Counted from the first letter of the stretch, positions 53,995 through 63,253 are shown. The stretch: DNA of 64,000 bases from Dokdonella sp. (GCA_019634795.1 JAHCAR010000013.1:46244-110243), one strand, 5' to 3'. Numbers and translations: made by a program. Notes: a model not told the origin generated them from the letters alone.

Positions 53995-54416
53995 CAGGCA
54001 AGGACGATAGCAGCGAACGGCGCAGTGGCGAGCGCGGATTCCTGTCTGCGGACCAGGTCAGGACGCGGACTGACCATGAGCGCTGCGCCGCATGGCCTGG
54101 AACCGGCGATCGCGCAGAGCCGGTCGAAGCACGGGCTGGTCGACCGGCATGCGCTCGGTGCCCGTGCCGGGCGATACTCGATGGCGATGTCGGGGCCTTG
54201 TTGCATGGTCGTTCCAGGGAAGACGGATTTGCCGCGCGCAGACCGGCAGGTCTGACCCGATGCGGCGGCGGGATCGCCAGGCGAGCCCGGTCAGTCCGAA
54301 GTATGGCCCGCACGGCATTGCGGGCGGAACCTCCGTGCGACCTGGCGACGATCGACCGGCATGAAACGCGGCAGCCGGCGACCGGCCGCGATTCGCAGTC
54401 GTCCGCGATCGCCGTG
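53995..54416. other. 422-bp intergenic region between lytS-like gene and cysQ
   Basis: Flanked by two minus-strand genes. No RNA gene, promoter pair, terminator or repeat could be supported. Frames on either strand have low-complexity Arg/Ala/Pro translations typical of GC-rich noise. Confidence 0.4.
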
Positions 54417-55223
54417 CTAGGAAACCGGCGCCGTGCCCAGTACGCGCGCCCAGTCCTGGTCGGGATCGCCGCAGGCGATGAATTCGGGATTGAGCAGGGA
54501 GTCCTTGCGGTTATAGCGCAGCGGCTGGCCGTTCAGGTCGATGACGGCGCCACCGGCCTCCTCGAGCACGCATTGCGCAGCCGCCGTGTCCCACTCCGAG
54601 GTCGGTCCGAGGCGCACGTACAGGTCAGCCTCGCCGGCCGCGATGCGCAGGAATTTGAGCGAGGATCCGAGTGGCGTCAATTCGTAGGAACCGACGCGCT
54701 CGAGCATATCGACGAGGCGCGGATCGCCGTGCGAACGGCTGCCGGCGACGACGAGTGTCTCGCCGCGTTCGCGGGTCCGGCACGATCGCGGCGCTTCACC
54801 GGGTCCGGCGATCCAGGCGCCGCCACCCTGCCAGGCCCAGGAGAATTCGCCGGTCACCGGCGCCTGCACCATGCCGAGTACCGGACGATCGCCATCGATC
54901 AGTGCGATATTGACCGTGAACTCGCCGTTGCGCTTGACGAATTCGCGGGTGCCATCGAGCGGGTCGACCAGCCAGTAGCGACTCCACCTCTGGCGCTCGC
55001 TCCAGGCAATGGCGGCGGACTCCTCGGACAGGATCGGCAACTCGGGCGTGAGTCGTCGCAATCCGTCGACGATGACCCGGTGCGCGGCCAGGTCGGCTTC
55101 GGTCAATGGCGATCGATCGGTCTTGCGCTCGACGTCGAAATCCTCGCCGTAGACCGCGAGGATCGCAGCGGCGGCATCGAGCGTGATGCCTCGCAGGGCC
55201 GGGATCAGAGACTCGAGGTTCAT
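54417..55223 (-). CDS. cysQ: 3'(2'),5'-bisphosphate nucleotidase CysQ
   Basis: 268 aa from ATG 55223 (MNLESLIPALRG). The open frame to 55340 only overlaps nudE. Converts PAP to AMP, recycling a by-product of sulfate assimilation. IMPase-fold metal sites: 'KTDRSPLTEADLAAH', 'ILSEESA', 'WLVDPLDGTREFVKRNGEFT', 'TSEWDTAAAQCVLEEAGG' and 'NPEFIACG'. Start overlaps the nudE stop by 4 nt; cysQ-nudE pairing is common in gammaproteobacteria. Confidence 0.95.
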   Translation of the reverse strand: MNLESLIPALRGITLDAAAAILAVYGEDFDVERKTDRSPLTEADLAAHRVIVDGLRRLTPELPILSEESAAIAWSERQRWSRYWLVDPLDGTREFVKRNGEFTVNIALIDGDRPVLGMVQAPVTGEFSWAWQGGGAWIAGPGEAPRSCRTRERGETLVVAGSRSHGDPRLVDMLERVGSYELTPLGSSLKFLRIAAGEADLYVRLGPTSEWDTAAAQCVLEEAGGAVIDLNGQPLRYNRKDSLLNPEFIACGDPDQDWARVLGTAPVS

Positions 55224-55783
55224 GCACTCGGCCGGAAGCGGCCGGCGAGGAATTCGCGGGCGATGAACAGTGCGGCGATCGATCGGCCTTCGCTGACTTC
55301 GGGCTCGAGCAGCAGGGTATGCAGTTCGCTGAGCTTCCATGGCACGACCTCGAGTTCCTCGGGTTCGTCGCCCTGCAGGCGCTCGGGATAGAGATCACGG
55401 GCCAGCACGACATGGGTCATCGCGCTCATGTAGGTCGGCGACAGCGACAGCGTGGCCAGGATGTGCAGGTCGCGGGCGCCGTAGCCGATCTCTTCCTTGA
55501 GTTCGCGGTTGGCGCCCTGGGCAACCGTCTCGTCGCGATCGAGGCGGCCCTTGGGCAGACCGAGCTCGTAGCTTTCGATGCCCGTGGCGTACTCGCGCAC
55601 GAGCAGCACGGTGTCTTCATCGAGCATCGGCACCATGATGACGGCGCCGAATCCGGACGTGCGCAGGCGCTCGTGGGTGCGGCGTTCGCCGTTGGAGAAT
55701 TCCAGGTCGATCTGTTCGGCCTTGAGGAAGCGGCTTTGTTCGACCAGGCGCCGGGCCAGGATCGTGGGAGATTTCTTGCGCAT
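55220..55783 (-). CDS. nudE: ADP compounds hydrolase NudE (Nudix)
   Basis: 187 aa from ATG 55783 (MRKKSPTILARR). The ATG at 55813 would place the start in front of the likely promoter. Nudix box 'GLPKGRLDRDETVAQGANRE' then LKEEIGYGA satisfies GX5EX7REUXEEXGU. Hydrolyses ADP-ribose, Ap3A, NADH and similar to relieve toxic build-up. TACAAT at 55790-55795, ending 6 nt before the ATG, could be its -10, which would make a leaderless transcript. Followed by cysQ with overlap. Confidence 0.94.
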   Translation of the reverse strand: MRKKSPTILARRLVEQSRFLKAEQIDLEFSNGERRTHERLRTSGFGAVIMVPMLDEDTVLLVREYATGIESYELGLPKGRLDRDETVAQGANRELKEEIGYGARDLHILATLSLSPTYMSAMTHVVLARDLYPERLQGDEPEELEVVPWKLSELHTLLLEPEVSEGRSIAALFIAREFLAGRFRPSA

Positions 55784-55789
55784 CCTCGA

Positions 55790-55795
55790 ATTGTA
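55790..55795 (-). promoter_or_regulatory. Candidate -10 element of nudE
   Basis: On the minus strand TTACAATtcgaggATG: TACAAT then 6 nt to the ATG. If used, transcription starts at the start codon. No strong -35 is visible. Confidence 0.3.
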
Positions 55796-55867
55796 ACCGC
55801 ATGCACGCCGCACGACCCGGCCGGCGGCAGGTATGCTTGGACGCTCCGCCCGCTCAACCCGAACGCC

Positions 55868-57322
55868 ATGACCGTGTTCCGTCCGCGCCTGCGCGGCCTC
55901 GTCTCCAAGCTGGCCCTGTTCTACGTGCTGCTCTCGCTGCCGACGCTGATCGTGGTCGAATCGGCGATTCTGATCTATGAGTTCCAGCGCTTCACGAGCG
56001 GGGTCCGCGACAGCAGCCTGGACCGCGCCGCGCAGCGCGGCGCCCTCGAACTAAGCGACCTCTGGCCGCATTTGCGCGGGACTGGCGCCGGTGACACGAC
56101 CGCGCTGCAACTCTGGCTGGACGCCTGGATCCTGCGCCTGCAGCAGCCACATGGTGGATTGACGCCCGACGAATCCTACGTGCTCCTCGAACTGACCGAC
56201 GTGCCGCTCGGTGCGGCCATTGTCGATGCCGACGCCAGCGTCCTCGCGAAAACCGGCGGCGACGTCAACTGGCGCCTCGACCTGCCGAGCCGCGAAGAGA
56301 TTGCCGCGGCGCTGCAACGCCAGGAAACCTCGGCCATCGAGCTGTCGGGCAGCAGCGGGTCCTACACGATCCAGCGCGTGCTCGTTCCGCTGCAACCCGC
56401 GTCGGGAAAGCCCGGCGAGTTCCTCTTCGTCGAGCTGCGCGTGCCTTCGCCCTGGCGGCACCTTCTGTTCGACACCAGTTTCGAGTCGCCGACCGTGTTC
56501 GCCTTCCTGATCGTGTTCGGGCTGGCCTCGTCGATCTTCCTCGCCGCCTGGGTCACGCGGCGACTGAGCCGCATCGCGCGCGCCGCGACCGCGTGGAGCC
56601 GCGGCGATTTTTCCAATCGCATCGATGATCGCTCGGGCGACGAAATCGGCGGTCTGTCGCGCATGCTCGATGGCATGGCCCTCGATCTGAAGAGCCTGCT
56701 GCGCTCGCGCGCGCAACTGGCCACCCTGGCCGAGCGCCAGCGCCTGGCCCGCGACCTGCACGACACGGTCAAGCAGAAGGCCTTCGCCCTGAACCTGCAA
56801 CTGGCGACGGTACGCCGCATGCTCGGCGACAGTGCCGACGGCGCGCGGCTCGAGCCGGCCCAGCGCCTGACCCAGCAGATCCAGCAGGAACTCGGCCAGA
56901 TCCTCGACGAAATGCGCGCGTCCGATGCCGAATTGCCGTTCGCCGAGCGCGTGCGCATGCGCGCCAACGACTGGGCGCATACCAGTGGCGCCAGCCTCGG
57001 CTTCGCCATCGACGACATCCCCTCGCTGGCAGCGGCCGACGAGGACTCGCTGCTGCGCGTCATCGACGAGGCCTTGTCCAACGTGCTGCGCCACAGCGGC
57101 GCCCAGCATGTGGACCTGAGCCTCCGCCGCACGGCGGAACGCGTCAGCCTCGTCATCGCGGATAATGGGCAGGGCGCGACGGACGAATCCGGCGGCGGCA
57201 TGGGCCTGCGCAACATGCGTGAACGCGTCGAGGCCCTGCCGGGCGGACGCTTCGAATTCGAAAGCAGTCCCGGTCAGGGCGCGCGCGTGACCGTCAGCTT
57301 CAGGATCGAGGAACCAAGATGA
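55868..57322 (+). CDS. HAMP/HisKA_3 sensor histidine kinase (NarX/LiaS type)
   Basis: 484 aa from ATG 55868 (MTVFRPRLRGL); the earlier frame is antisense to nudE. Transmembrane helices at about 16-40 and 208-230 flank a periplasmic sensor domain of about 165 residues with no known fold. HAMP about 229-285 ('RRLSRIARAATAWSRGDF'). HisKA_3 dimerisation with phospho-acceptor His298 in 'ERQRLARDLHDTVKQKAF'; HATPase with 'VIDEALSNVLRHSGA', 'IADNGQG' and 'GGGMGLRNMRERVEAL'. Stop overlaps the next gene by 4 nt. Confidence 0.93.
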   Translation: MTVFRPRLRGLVSKLALFYVLLSLPTLIVVESAILIYEFQRFTSGVRDSSLDRAAQRGALELSDLWPHLRGTGAGDTTALQLWLDAWILRLQQPHGGLTPDESYVLLELTDVPLGAAIVDADASVLAKTGGDVNWRLDLPSREEIAAALQRQETSAIELSGSSGSYTIQRVLVPLQPASGKPGEFLFVELRVPSPWRHLLFDTSFESPTVFAFLIVFGLASSIFLAAWVTRRLSRIARAATAWSRGDFSNRIDDRSGDEIGGLSRMLDGMALDLKSLLRSRAQLATLAERQRLARDLHDTVKQKAFALNLQLATVRRMLGDSADGARLEPAQRLTQQIQQELGQILDEMRASDAELPFAERVRMRANDWAHTSGASLGFAIDDIPSLAAADEDSLLRVIDEALSNVLRHSGAQHVDLSLRRTAERVSLVIADNGQGATDESGGGMGLRNMRERVEALPGGRFEFESSPGQGARVTVSFRIEEPR

Positions 57323-57975
57323 GCAAACCCATCCGCATCGTCATTGCCGATGACCACGACCTGGTCCGCCAGGGCATCCGCGCCTTCCTCGAGACGCATG
57401 CCGATCTGTCCATCGTCGGCGAAGCCAACGATTCGGCTTCGGCGGTCGAACAGTGCAGCCTGCAGAAGCCCGACGTCGCCCTCGTCGACCTCGTCATGCC
57501 GGGCGGCGGCATCGAAGCCACGCGCGCGATTCGTGCGGCCAGCCCGGACACCCAGGTCGTGTTGCTGACCTCGTTCGAGGATGTCCAGCAGATCGTCTCC
57601 GCGGTCCAGGCCGGCGCCCTCTCCTGCCTGCTCAAGGACGTCGATGCCGATGCCCTGGCCGATGCCTTGCGCAAGGCGGCCAAGGGCGAAGCCGTGCTGC
57701 ACCAGCGCATTGCCGCGCGCCTGATGGATGCCTTGCGTCGCGGCGTCGAACCGGGCAGTGGCGTGCTCGAGTCGCTGAGCCAGCGCGAGCGTGAAACCCT
57801 GACCCTGGTCGCCGAGGGACTGAGCAACCAGATGATCGCCGAACGCCTCGGCATCGGCGAAAAGACCGTCAAGACTCATGTCAGCAACGTGCTCGGCAAG
57901 CTCAACGTCAGCGACCGTACCCAGGCCGCCGTCTACGCCTGGAAAAGCGGCATGAAGCAGCGCCCGCCGCAGTAG
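57319..57975 (+). CDS. NarL/LuxR-family response regulator
   Basis: 218 aa. Receiver 1-120: 'IVIADDHDLVRQGI' (acidic pair), phospho-acceptor Asp57 in 'DVALVDLVMPGG', Thr/Ser in 'VVLLTSFEDV', Lys in 'CLLKDV'. LuxR helix-turn-helix about 150-212: 'LSQRERETLTLVAEGLSNQM', 'GEKTVKTHVSNVLGKL'. Partner of the upstream kinase, with which it overlaps. The pair resembles LiaSR/VraSR-type envelope-stress systems in layout; the target genes are not visible. Confidence 0.95.
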   Translation: MSKPIRIVIADDHDLVRQGIRAFLETHADLSIVGEANDSASAVEQCSLQKPDVALVDLVMPGGGIEATRAIRAASPDTQVVLLTSFEDVQQIVSAVQAGALSCLLKDVDADALADALRKAAKGEAVLHQRIAARLMDALRRGVEPGSGVLESLSQRERETLTLVAEGLSNQMIAERLGIGEKTVKTHVSNVLGKLNVSDRTQAAVYAWKSGMKQRPPQ

Positions 57976-58013
57976 CACCCGCTGCGAAGAAAGCCGCAAC
58001 AGCCAATTCCTCC

Positions 58014-58040
58014 GTAGGAGCGCCTTCAGGCGCGATGCTT
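58014..58040 (+). repeat. REP-type palindrome (GTAGGAGCG class)
   Basis: gtaggagcgccttcaggcgc followed by gatgctt: a GTAG-headed hairpin (gcgcc-ttca-ggcgc). This is the form of REP elements mobilised by RAYT transposases in Pseudomonas and Stenotrophomonas. It lies 38 bases after the response regulator gene. Confidence 0.75.
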
Positions 58041-58181
58041 CCGCGCCCCTCCGCAGGAAGATTCCAAATTGCGAGTCAAGCCTCCCCGGCAGGAACGGCA
58101 GTCCATGGGCGACGCAGGATTCGATGGCAGTCCACGCGTTGCCGCTTTGTTGCTGCCTTCAGGTCGGGGAATGCAAAGCCG

Positions 58182-59051
58182 TCAATAGCGCCGCCGCTCG
58201 GCAATCAGCTGGGCAAGGATGCTGACTGCGATCTCGTGCGGCGTCTCGGCATCGATGTCGAGCCCGACCGGCGCGACCAGTCCGCGCAAGGCTTCGCGGC
58301 ATCCGGGCAGGGCCTTCACGACCTCGCCGATGCGCCGACGGCTGCCGAGCATGCCGAGAAACCGCGGCGGTCTTGCGCAGAGCACCTCGAGCGCGGCAAC
58401 GTCGGCGTGGAAATCACGATTGAGCAGGATAGCCTGCACGTCGCGCTCGCTGTCGAGCAGGGCGCCGAGCTGGGCGACGTCGCCGGCATGCCTGCACGCC
58501 GCGGCGAAGGCCGATTGGCCGAGGCATTCGCGACGCGCATCGAAAACGTGGATATCGAAGTCGAGCCGGGCCGCCAGCTCGCACAGGGCGGCGCCACAGT
58601 GGCCGGCGCCGACGATCAGCAGACGCACATCGGGATTCGCCACGTTGCCGACGCCTGGCGCACCGAGATCGCCCGCACCTAGCACGACCCGATGACCCGC
58701 GGCCAGCGCATCGCGGATGGCGCGCGCGCGTTCGAGATCGTCCACCGTCGACCAGCGCCGCAGCGCGATACGCATGCTGCCGCCGCAGACGCCGGCGGAG
58801 TCGGCCCCGCCGCCGAGGTCGATGTCGACGCTGCCCTGCACGGGACTCGAACCGAGCAGGCGGCGTGCCGCCTCGAGCACGCGCACTTCGGCGAGGCCGC
58901 CACCGATGCTGCCGAGGCTCGATGCGGCCGTCACCAGCATGCGACTGCCGGGCCTGCGCGGCGTCGCTCCGCGGGCCTCGACGACACTGGCCAGGACCAC
59001 GGCTTGCTGCTCGAGCCAGCCAGCGAGTCGGGCAAACAGGCGCTCGTCCAT
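58182..59051 (-). CDS. xdhC: XdhC/CoxF-family molybdenum cofactor maturation protein
   Basis: 289 aa. Inserts or sulfurates the molybdenum cofactor for xanthine dehydrogenase. N-terminal XdhC domain: 'VLASVVEARGATPRRPGSRM', 'GSIGGGLAE', 'GVCGGSM'. C-terminal Rossmann-like domain 'VRLLIVGAGHCGAALCELAA' and 'FLGMLGSRRR'. Its start overlaps the xdhB stop by one base (TGATG), placing it last in xdhABC. Confidence 0.93.
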   Translation of the reverse strand: MDERLFARLAGWLEQQAVVLASVVEARGATPRRPGSRMLVTAASSLGSIGGGLAEVRVLEAARRLLGSSPVQGSVDIDLGGGADSAGVCGGSMRIALRRWSTVDDLERARAIRDALAAGHRVVLGAGDLGAPGVGNVANPDVRLLIVGAGHCGAALCELAARLDFDIHVFDARRECLGQSAFAAACRHAGDVAQLGALLDSERDVQAILLNRDFHADVAALEVLCARPPRFLGMLGSRRRIGEVVKALPGCREALRGLVAPVGLDIDAETPHEIAVSILAQLIAERRRY

Positions 59052-61393
59052 CAGACCGGTATGGCGCTGGCCGCGGCCGGCCGGTCCGCAACGCCTGCGC
59101 GCACCGCGGCGATCGCGCGGAAGATCGCTTCAGGCGTCGCCGGTGAAGCCAGGTCGACACGCGCGGTTTTGCCGAATGCGGCGACCGCATCGCGCAGGGC
59201 TTCGCGAATGCTCAGGGCCAGCATCAGCGGCGGCTCGCCGACCGCCTTGCTGCCGTAGATCACCTGTGCCGTCGGCACACGCTCGCTGCGATGCAGCTCG
59301 ACGCGAAAATCCTCCGGCACCTCGCCGATGGTCGGGATCTTGTAGGTGCTCGGCGCGTCGGTGAGCAATCGCCCCTGCGCATCCCAGCGCAGTTCTTCGC
59401 AGGTCAGCCAACCCATGCCCTGGACGAAGCCGCCCTCGATCTGGCCGCGGTCGATCGCCTCGACCAGCGAGTCGCCGACGTCGTGCAGCACGTCGATGCG
59501 GCGCACGCGATGCACACCGGTGAAGGCGCAGACCTCGACCTCGCTGACCGCGGCCCCGCAGGCAAAATAGTAGAACGGCTGGCCGCGCCCGGCCTGGGCG
59601 TCCCAGGACAGGCCCGGCGTGCGGTAATAGCCGGTGGCGGAGAGGCTGACCCGCGCGTTGTAGGCCGCCTGCACGACATCGGCGAAACGCAGGCGCACGT
59701 CCGGGGCGCTCGCGGCGAACACCGCGTCGTCGGCGAACACCACGGCCTCCACCGCACAGCCGAGCAGGCCGGCGGCGACCTGTGCGAGGCGGCCGAGCAG
59801 GGTTTCGCAGGCCGCGCGGACCGCCTGGCCATTGAGATCGGAACCGCTGCTCGCCGCCGTGGCCGAGGTGTTCGGCACCTTGTCGGTGCTGGTCACCATG
59901 ATCTGGATACCCGCGACATCAATGCCGAGCGTGCGGCTGGCCACCGCGAGCATCTTCGAATGCAGGCCCTGGCCCATCTCGGTGCCGCCGTGATTGAGCT
60001 GGACGCTGCCATCGGTATAGATGTGCACGAGCGCGCCGGCCTGGTTGTACTCGGTCTTGTTGAAGGAAATGCCGAACTTGACCGGCGTGATGGCGATGCC
60101 GCGCCGGGCGTGCGCATGGCTTGCGTTGAAGTCCTCGATCTCGCGGCGACGCGCCTCGAAGTCGCTGGATTGCACGAGTCGGCGCCAAATCTGCGGAATC
60201 GCGAAGTCGCGGATGACCTGCCCGTAGGGGGTGAGGTTGCGCCCGCCCTCGGCACCCTCGGCGTAGAAGTTGCGTTCGCGCACCGTCTCGGGCCGCAATC
60301 CGAGGTGGCGCGCCACACGATCGAGAATCTCCTCGCCGACCAGCATGCCCTGTGGACCGCCGAAACCGCGAAAGGCGGTATTCGACGGCAGGTGGGTCTT
60401 CGCGATCAGGCCCTCGACATGCACGTGCGGGCAGAAATAGGCATTGTCGACATGGACCATCGCGCGCATCAGGACCGGCGGCGAAAGATCGGTGCTCCAG
60501 CCGCCGTCGGCGAACAGCTGCACGCGGATCGCCGCGAGCAGGCCGTCGTCGTCGAAGCCGACCTCGTAGCGGGCCAGGAACGGGTGCCGCTTGCCGGTCA
60601 TCTGCATGTCGATGCTGCGCGGCAGCTTGATGCGCACCGGACAACCGGTTGCCTGCGCGGCGAGCGCGGCGACTGCCGCATACGGATTGGCCTGGGTTTC
60701 CTTGCCGCCGAATCCGCCGCCCATGCGCAGGCTGCGGCAGACCACGCGATTGGCCGGCAGGCCCAGCACCCGGGCCACGATGATCTGGGTCTCGGTCGGA
60801 TGCTGGGTCGAGGAGGTGACCTGGACGATACCCTCGGAATCGATCTGCGCCCAGCTGGCCTGGGTTTCGAGATAGAAATGGTCCTGGCCGCCGATCGCGA
60901 TTTCGCCGTGCAGCCGATGCGTCGCTGCGGCCAGTGCCGCATCGGCATTGCCGCGGCTGACCGCGACCGGCGGCCGCAACCAGGCTTGCTGGCGGATCGC
61001 CTCGGCGAGCTCGAGACAGGCCTCGAGCGGCTCATAGCGTACCTCGACCCGGGCCGCGGCCGCGGCCGCGCAGGCTTCGTCGACGGCAACGACCCAGGCC
61101 ACGGCCTGGCCATGGAACTGGACCCGATCGCGCGGAATCAGCGCTTCATCATGGACGATCGGGCCGCTGTCGTTCTCGCCCGGAATGTCGGCAGCCGTGA
61201 GCACGGCGCGCACACCCGGCATCGCGCCTGCGGCCGCGACGTCGATGGCGAGAATGCGCGCATGCGCATGCGGCGCCTGCACGGGAAACACGCTGAGCAT
61301 GCCGAGTGGCAGATGCTGCTCGTCGGTGTAGACGGCGCGTCCGCTGACATGACCGACGGCGCTCTCGTGCCGGCTGACGGGTGCAGGCTTCAC
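59051..61393 (-). CDS. xdhB: Xanthine dehydrogenase molybdopterin-binding subunit
   Basis: 780 aa. Oxidises hypoxanthine and xanthine to urate. N-terminal 'GRAVYTDEQHLPLGMLSV' and then the Moco-binding domains: 'LRMGGGFGGKETQANPYAA', 'AFRGFGGPQGMLVGE', 'NHGGTEMGQGLHSKM' (Gln at the Moco), 'SGSDLNGQAV', and the catalytic Glu in 'KAVGEPPLMLALSIREAL'. The length matches proteobacterial XdhB. It overlaps xdhA by 4 nt. Confidence 0.96.
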   Translation of the reverse strand: MKPAPVSRHESAVGHVSGRAVYTDEQHLPLGMLSVFPVQAPHAHARILAIDVAAAGAMPGVRAVLTAADIPGENDSGPIVHDEALIPRDRVQFHGQAVAWVVAVDEACAAAAAARVEVRYEPLEACLELAEAIRQQAWLRPPVAVSRGNADAALAAATHRLHGEIAIGGQDHFYLETQASWAQIDSEGIVQVTSSTQHPTETQIIVARVLGLPANRVVCRSLRMGGGFGGKETQANPYAAVAALAAQATGCPVRIKLPRSIDMQMTGKRHPFLARYEVGFDDDGLLAAIRVQLFADGGWSTDLSPPVLMRAMVHVDNAYFCPHVHVEGLIAKTHLPSNTAFRGFGGPQGMLVGEEILDRVARHLGLRPETVRERNFYAEGAEGGRNLTPYGQVIRDFAIPQIWRRLVQSSDFEARRREIEDFNASHAHARRGIAITPVKFGISFNKTEYNQAGALVHIYTDGSVQLNHGGTEMGQGLHSKMLAVASRTLGIDVAGIQIMVTSTDKVPNTSATAASSGSDLNGQAVRAACETLLGRLAQVAAGLLGCAVEAVVFADDAVFAASAPDVRLRFADVVQAAYNARVSLSATGYYRTPGLSWDAQAGRGQPFYYFACGAAVSEVEVCAFTGVHRVRRIDVLHDVGDSLVEAIDRGQIEGGFVQGMGWLTCEELRWDAQGRLLTDAPSTYKIPTIGEVPEDFRVELHRSERVPTAQVIYGSKAVGEPPLMLALSIREALRDAVAAFGKTARVDLASPATPEAIFRAIAAVRAGVADRPAAASAIPV

Positions 61394-62760
61394 GACGCAT
61401 GCTCCGCGACGAACTGCAGGAACAGATTGGCGCAGAGGGCGCGTCGATAGTCGGCGCCGGCACGGTGGTCACTGAGCGGCGTGAACGCCTCGCCGAGGAG
61501 GCCTGCGGCCTGGGTAAGAGTCGTCTCATCGAGACGGCGACCGAGCAGGAAATCCTCGACCGCGCGCGCCCGCAACGGCATAGCCGCAACGCCACCATAG
61601 GCCAGGCGCACGTGCACGACCCGGCCCGCGTCGTCGAGGCCGAGCGCGAACACGGCGGCGACGATGCTGATGTCGTCGCTCTGGCGCTTGGCCACCTTGT
61701 ACGCTGCCGTTCTCCATCCCCGGACCGGAATGCGCACGGCGACGATCAGCTCGTCCTCTTCGCGCACGGTCTCGCGATAGCCGGTGAAATAATCCTCGGC
61801 GGCAAGCATGCGCCGGCCACCGGGACCCTCGAGCTCGATGCGCGCATCGAGGGCGAGCAGCACCGGCAACAGGTCGCCGATCGGCGAGGCCGTGCCAAGG
61901 TTGCCGCCGAAAGTGGCCCGGTTGCGCACCTGGCGCGCGGCGAACCAGCGCAGCATCTGGTCAAGCGCGGGGATCCTTCCGCCCAGGGTCCGCTCGATCG
62001 AGGCAAGGCTGGCCGCGGCGCCGATGACCGTTTCATCTTCGTCGGCGCTGATCCGGCGCAGCGCATCGATGCGATCGAGCGCGATCCAGGCCGTCGCATC
62101 GGCGCGGCCGCGACTCAGTTCGACACCGAGGTCGGTCGCCCCGGCGATCCAGCGGGAACCTGGATGGGCGCGCTTGAGGGCAATCGCCGTGGCAATCTCG
62201 GTCGGCAGGAAGTACTTGCCGAGCGCCGTCGCCGGACAGGGTTCGGGCGCGCCTTGCAGGGCCGCGGCAAAACGGTCGCGGCCGGGCTGCATGCCGCACA
62301 GGGCGCGCGTCGCGCGGCGGATCGGGGCATAGCCGGTGCAGCGGCACAGGTTGCCTTCGGTGGTCGCATCATCCAGCTCGCCGGCGTAGAAGCCGGCGAA
62401 CAGGCTCATGACGAATCCCGGCGTGCAGTATCCGCATTGCGATCCCGACGCCTCGACCAGGGCGCGCTGGACCGGATGCAGGTCGGCGCCGTCGGCCAGG
62501 TGCTCGACCGTGACGACCTCGCGCCCGCTCAGAGCGCCCAGCGGCAACAGGCAGCTGTTGACTGCCCGGTAGTGGCGCTGGCCGGCGGCATCCGCTTCGA
62601 CAATGGCCACCGTGCAGGCCCCGCAATCCCCGTCGGCGCAGCCTTCCTTGGTGCCGGTCAGGGCATGCCGCTTGAGCCAGCGCAGCAGCGACTCGGTGGG
62701 CGGGCTGTCGGTCAGGGCGACCTTGGCGCCATTGAGCCGGAACGCGACTTCGTTGTGCAT
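61390..62760 (-). CDS. xdhA: Xanthine dehydrogenase small (2Fe-2S / FAD) subunit
   Basis: 456 aa from ATG 62760 (MHNEVAFRLNG); a GTG 36 nt upstream is less likely. 2Fe-2S cluster I 'EGCADGDCGACT' (Cys41, 46, 49) with Cys70 in 'AVNSCLLPL'; cluster II 'GSQCGYCTPGFVMS' and 'LCRCTGYAPI'. FAD domain (about 180-345) with 'TFGGNLGTASPIGDLLPVLL', then the CO dehydrogenase flavoprotein C-terminal domain. Passes electrons from XdhB. First gene of xdhABC, divergent from uraH across 100 bp. Confidence 0.96.
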   Translation of the reverse strand: MHNEVAFRLNGAKVALTDSPPTESLLRWLKRHALTGTKEGCADGDCGACTVAIVEADAAGQRHYRAVNSCLLPLGALSGREVVTVEHLADGADLHPVQRALVEASGSQCGYCTPGFVMSLFAGFYAGELDDATTEGNLCRCTGYAPIRRATRALCGMQPGRDRFAAALQGAPEPCPATALGKYFLPTEIATAIALKRAHPGSRWIAGATDLGVELSRGRADATAWIALDRIDALRRISADEDETVIGAAASLASIERTLGGRIPALDQMLRWFAARQVRNRATFGGNLGTASPIGDLLPVLLALDARIELEGPGGRRMLAAEDYFTGYRETVREEDELIVAVRIPVRGWRTAAYKVAKRQSDDISIVAAVFALGLDDAGRVVHVRLAYGGVAAMPLRARAVEDFLLGRRLDETTLTQAAGLLGEAFTPLSDHRAGADYRRALCANLFLQFVAEHAS

Positions 62761-62820
62761 CAGGGGAATGTAGCGCAGTGCGCTGCCGCCGTGCACGCGT
62801 GACAGACGCCGGATCGCGCG

Positions 62821-62848
62821 TCACTATCCGGCTATCGTCACTACCCGG
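62821..62848. promoter_or_regulatory. Direct repeat in the xdhA-uraH divergent promoter region
   Basis: TCACTATCCGG (62821-62831) and TCACTACCCGG (62838-62848) are 10 of 11 identical and 17 bp apart, 12 bp before the uraH ATG. They could be operator half-sites for a purine-responsive regulator; no regulator gene is in the window. Confidence 0.35.
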
Positions 62849-62860
62849 TTTCCGGCTCCA

Positions 62861-63214
62861 ATGGGAAAACTGACCACCCACGTGCTCGACACGATGCGCG
62901 GCAAGCCCGGTGCGGGTATTGCGATCGAGCTCTTTCGCCTGCATGCGGATCGCCGCGAGCTGCTCATGCGCGGCCTGACCAATAGCGATGGCCGCAGTCA
63001 TGCGCCGCTGCTGGCCGAAGGCGCGATGCAGGTCGGACTCTACGAACTGGATTTCCATGTCGGCGACTATTTCGCCACGCTCGGCGTCGCCCAGACCGAA
63101 CCGCGCTTCCTCGACGTGGTCACCGTGCGCTTCGGCATCGCCGACGACAGGGCGCACCTGCATGTACCGCTGCTGGTTTCGCCCTACGGCTACAGCACAT
63201 ATCGGGGCAGCTGA
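62861..63214 (+). CDS. uraH: 5-hydroxyisourate hydrolase (transthyretin-like)
   Basis: 117 aa. Hydrolyses 5-hydroxyisourate, the product of urate oxidation, to OHCU. N-terminal 'LTTHVLDTMRGKPGAGIAIE' (active-site His), middle 'GLTNSDGRS' (Arg), and the diagnostic C-terminal 'HVPLLVSPYGYSTYRGS' ending in YRGS. Cytoplasmic, no signal peptide. Next to puuD, the likely urate oxidase. Confidence 0.97.
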   Translation: MGKLTTHVLDTMRGKPGAGIAIELFRLHADRRELLMRGLTNSDGRSHAPLLAEGAMQVGLYELDFHVGDYFATLGVAQTEPRFLDVVTVRFGIADDRAHLHVPLLVSPYGYSTYRGS

Positions 63215-63253
63215 GTCGATGCACGAGGACCGGACAGCCGGCGGAGCCGGTCG

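Noticed and set aside
59291-61450. 719-aa open frame on the plus strand
   Set aside because: Antisense of xdhB, which has intact molybdopterin motifs.
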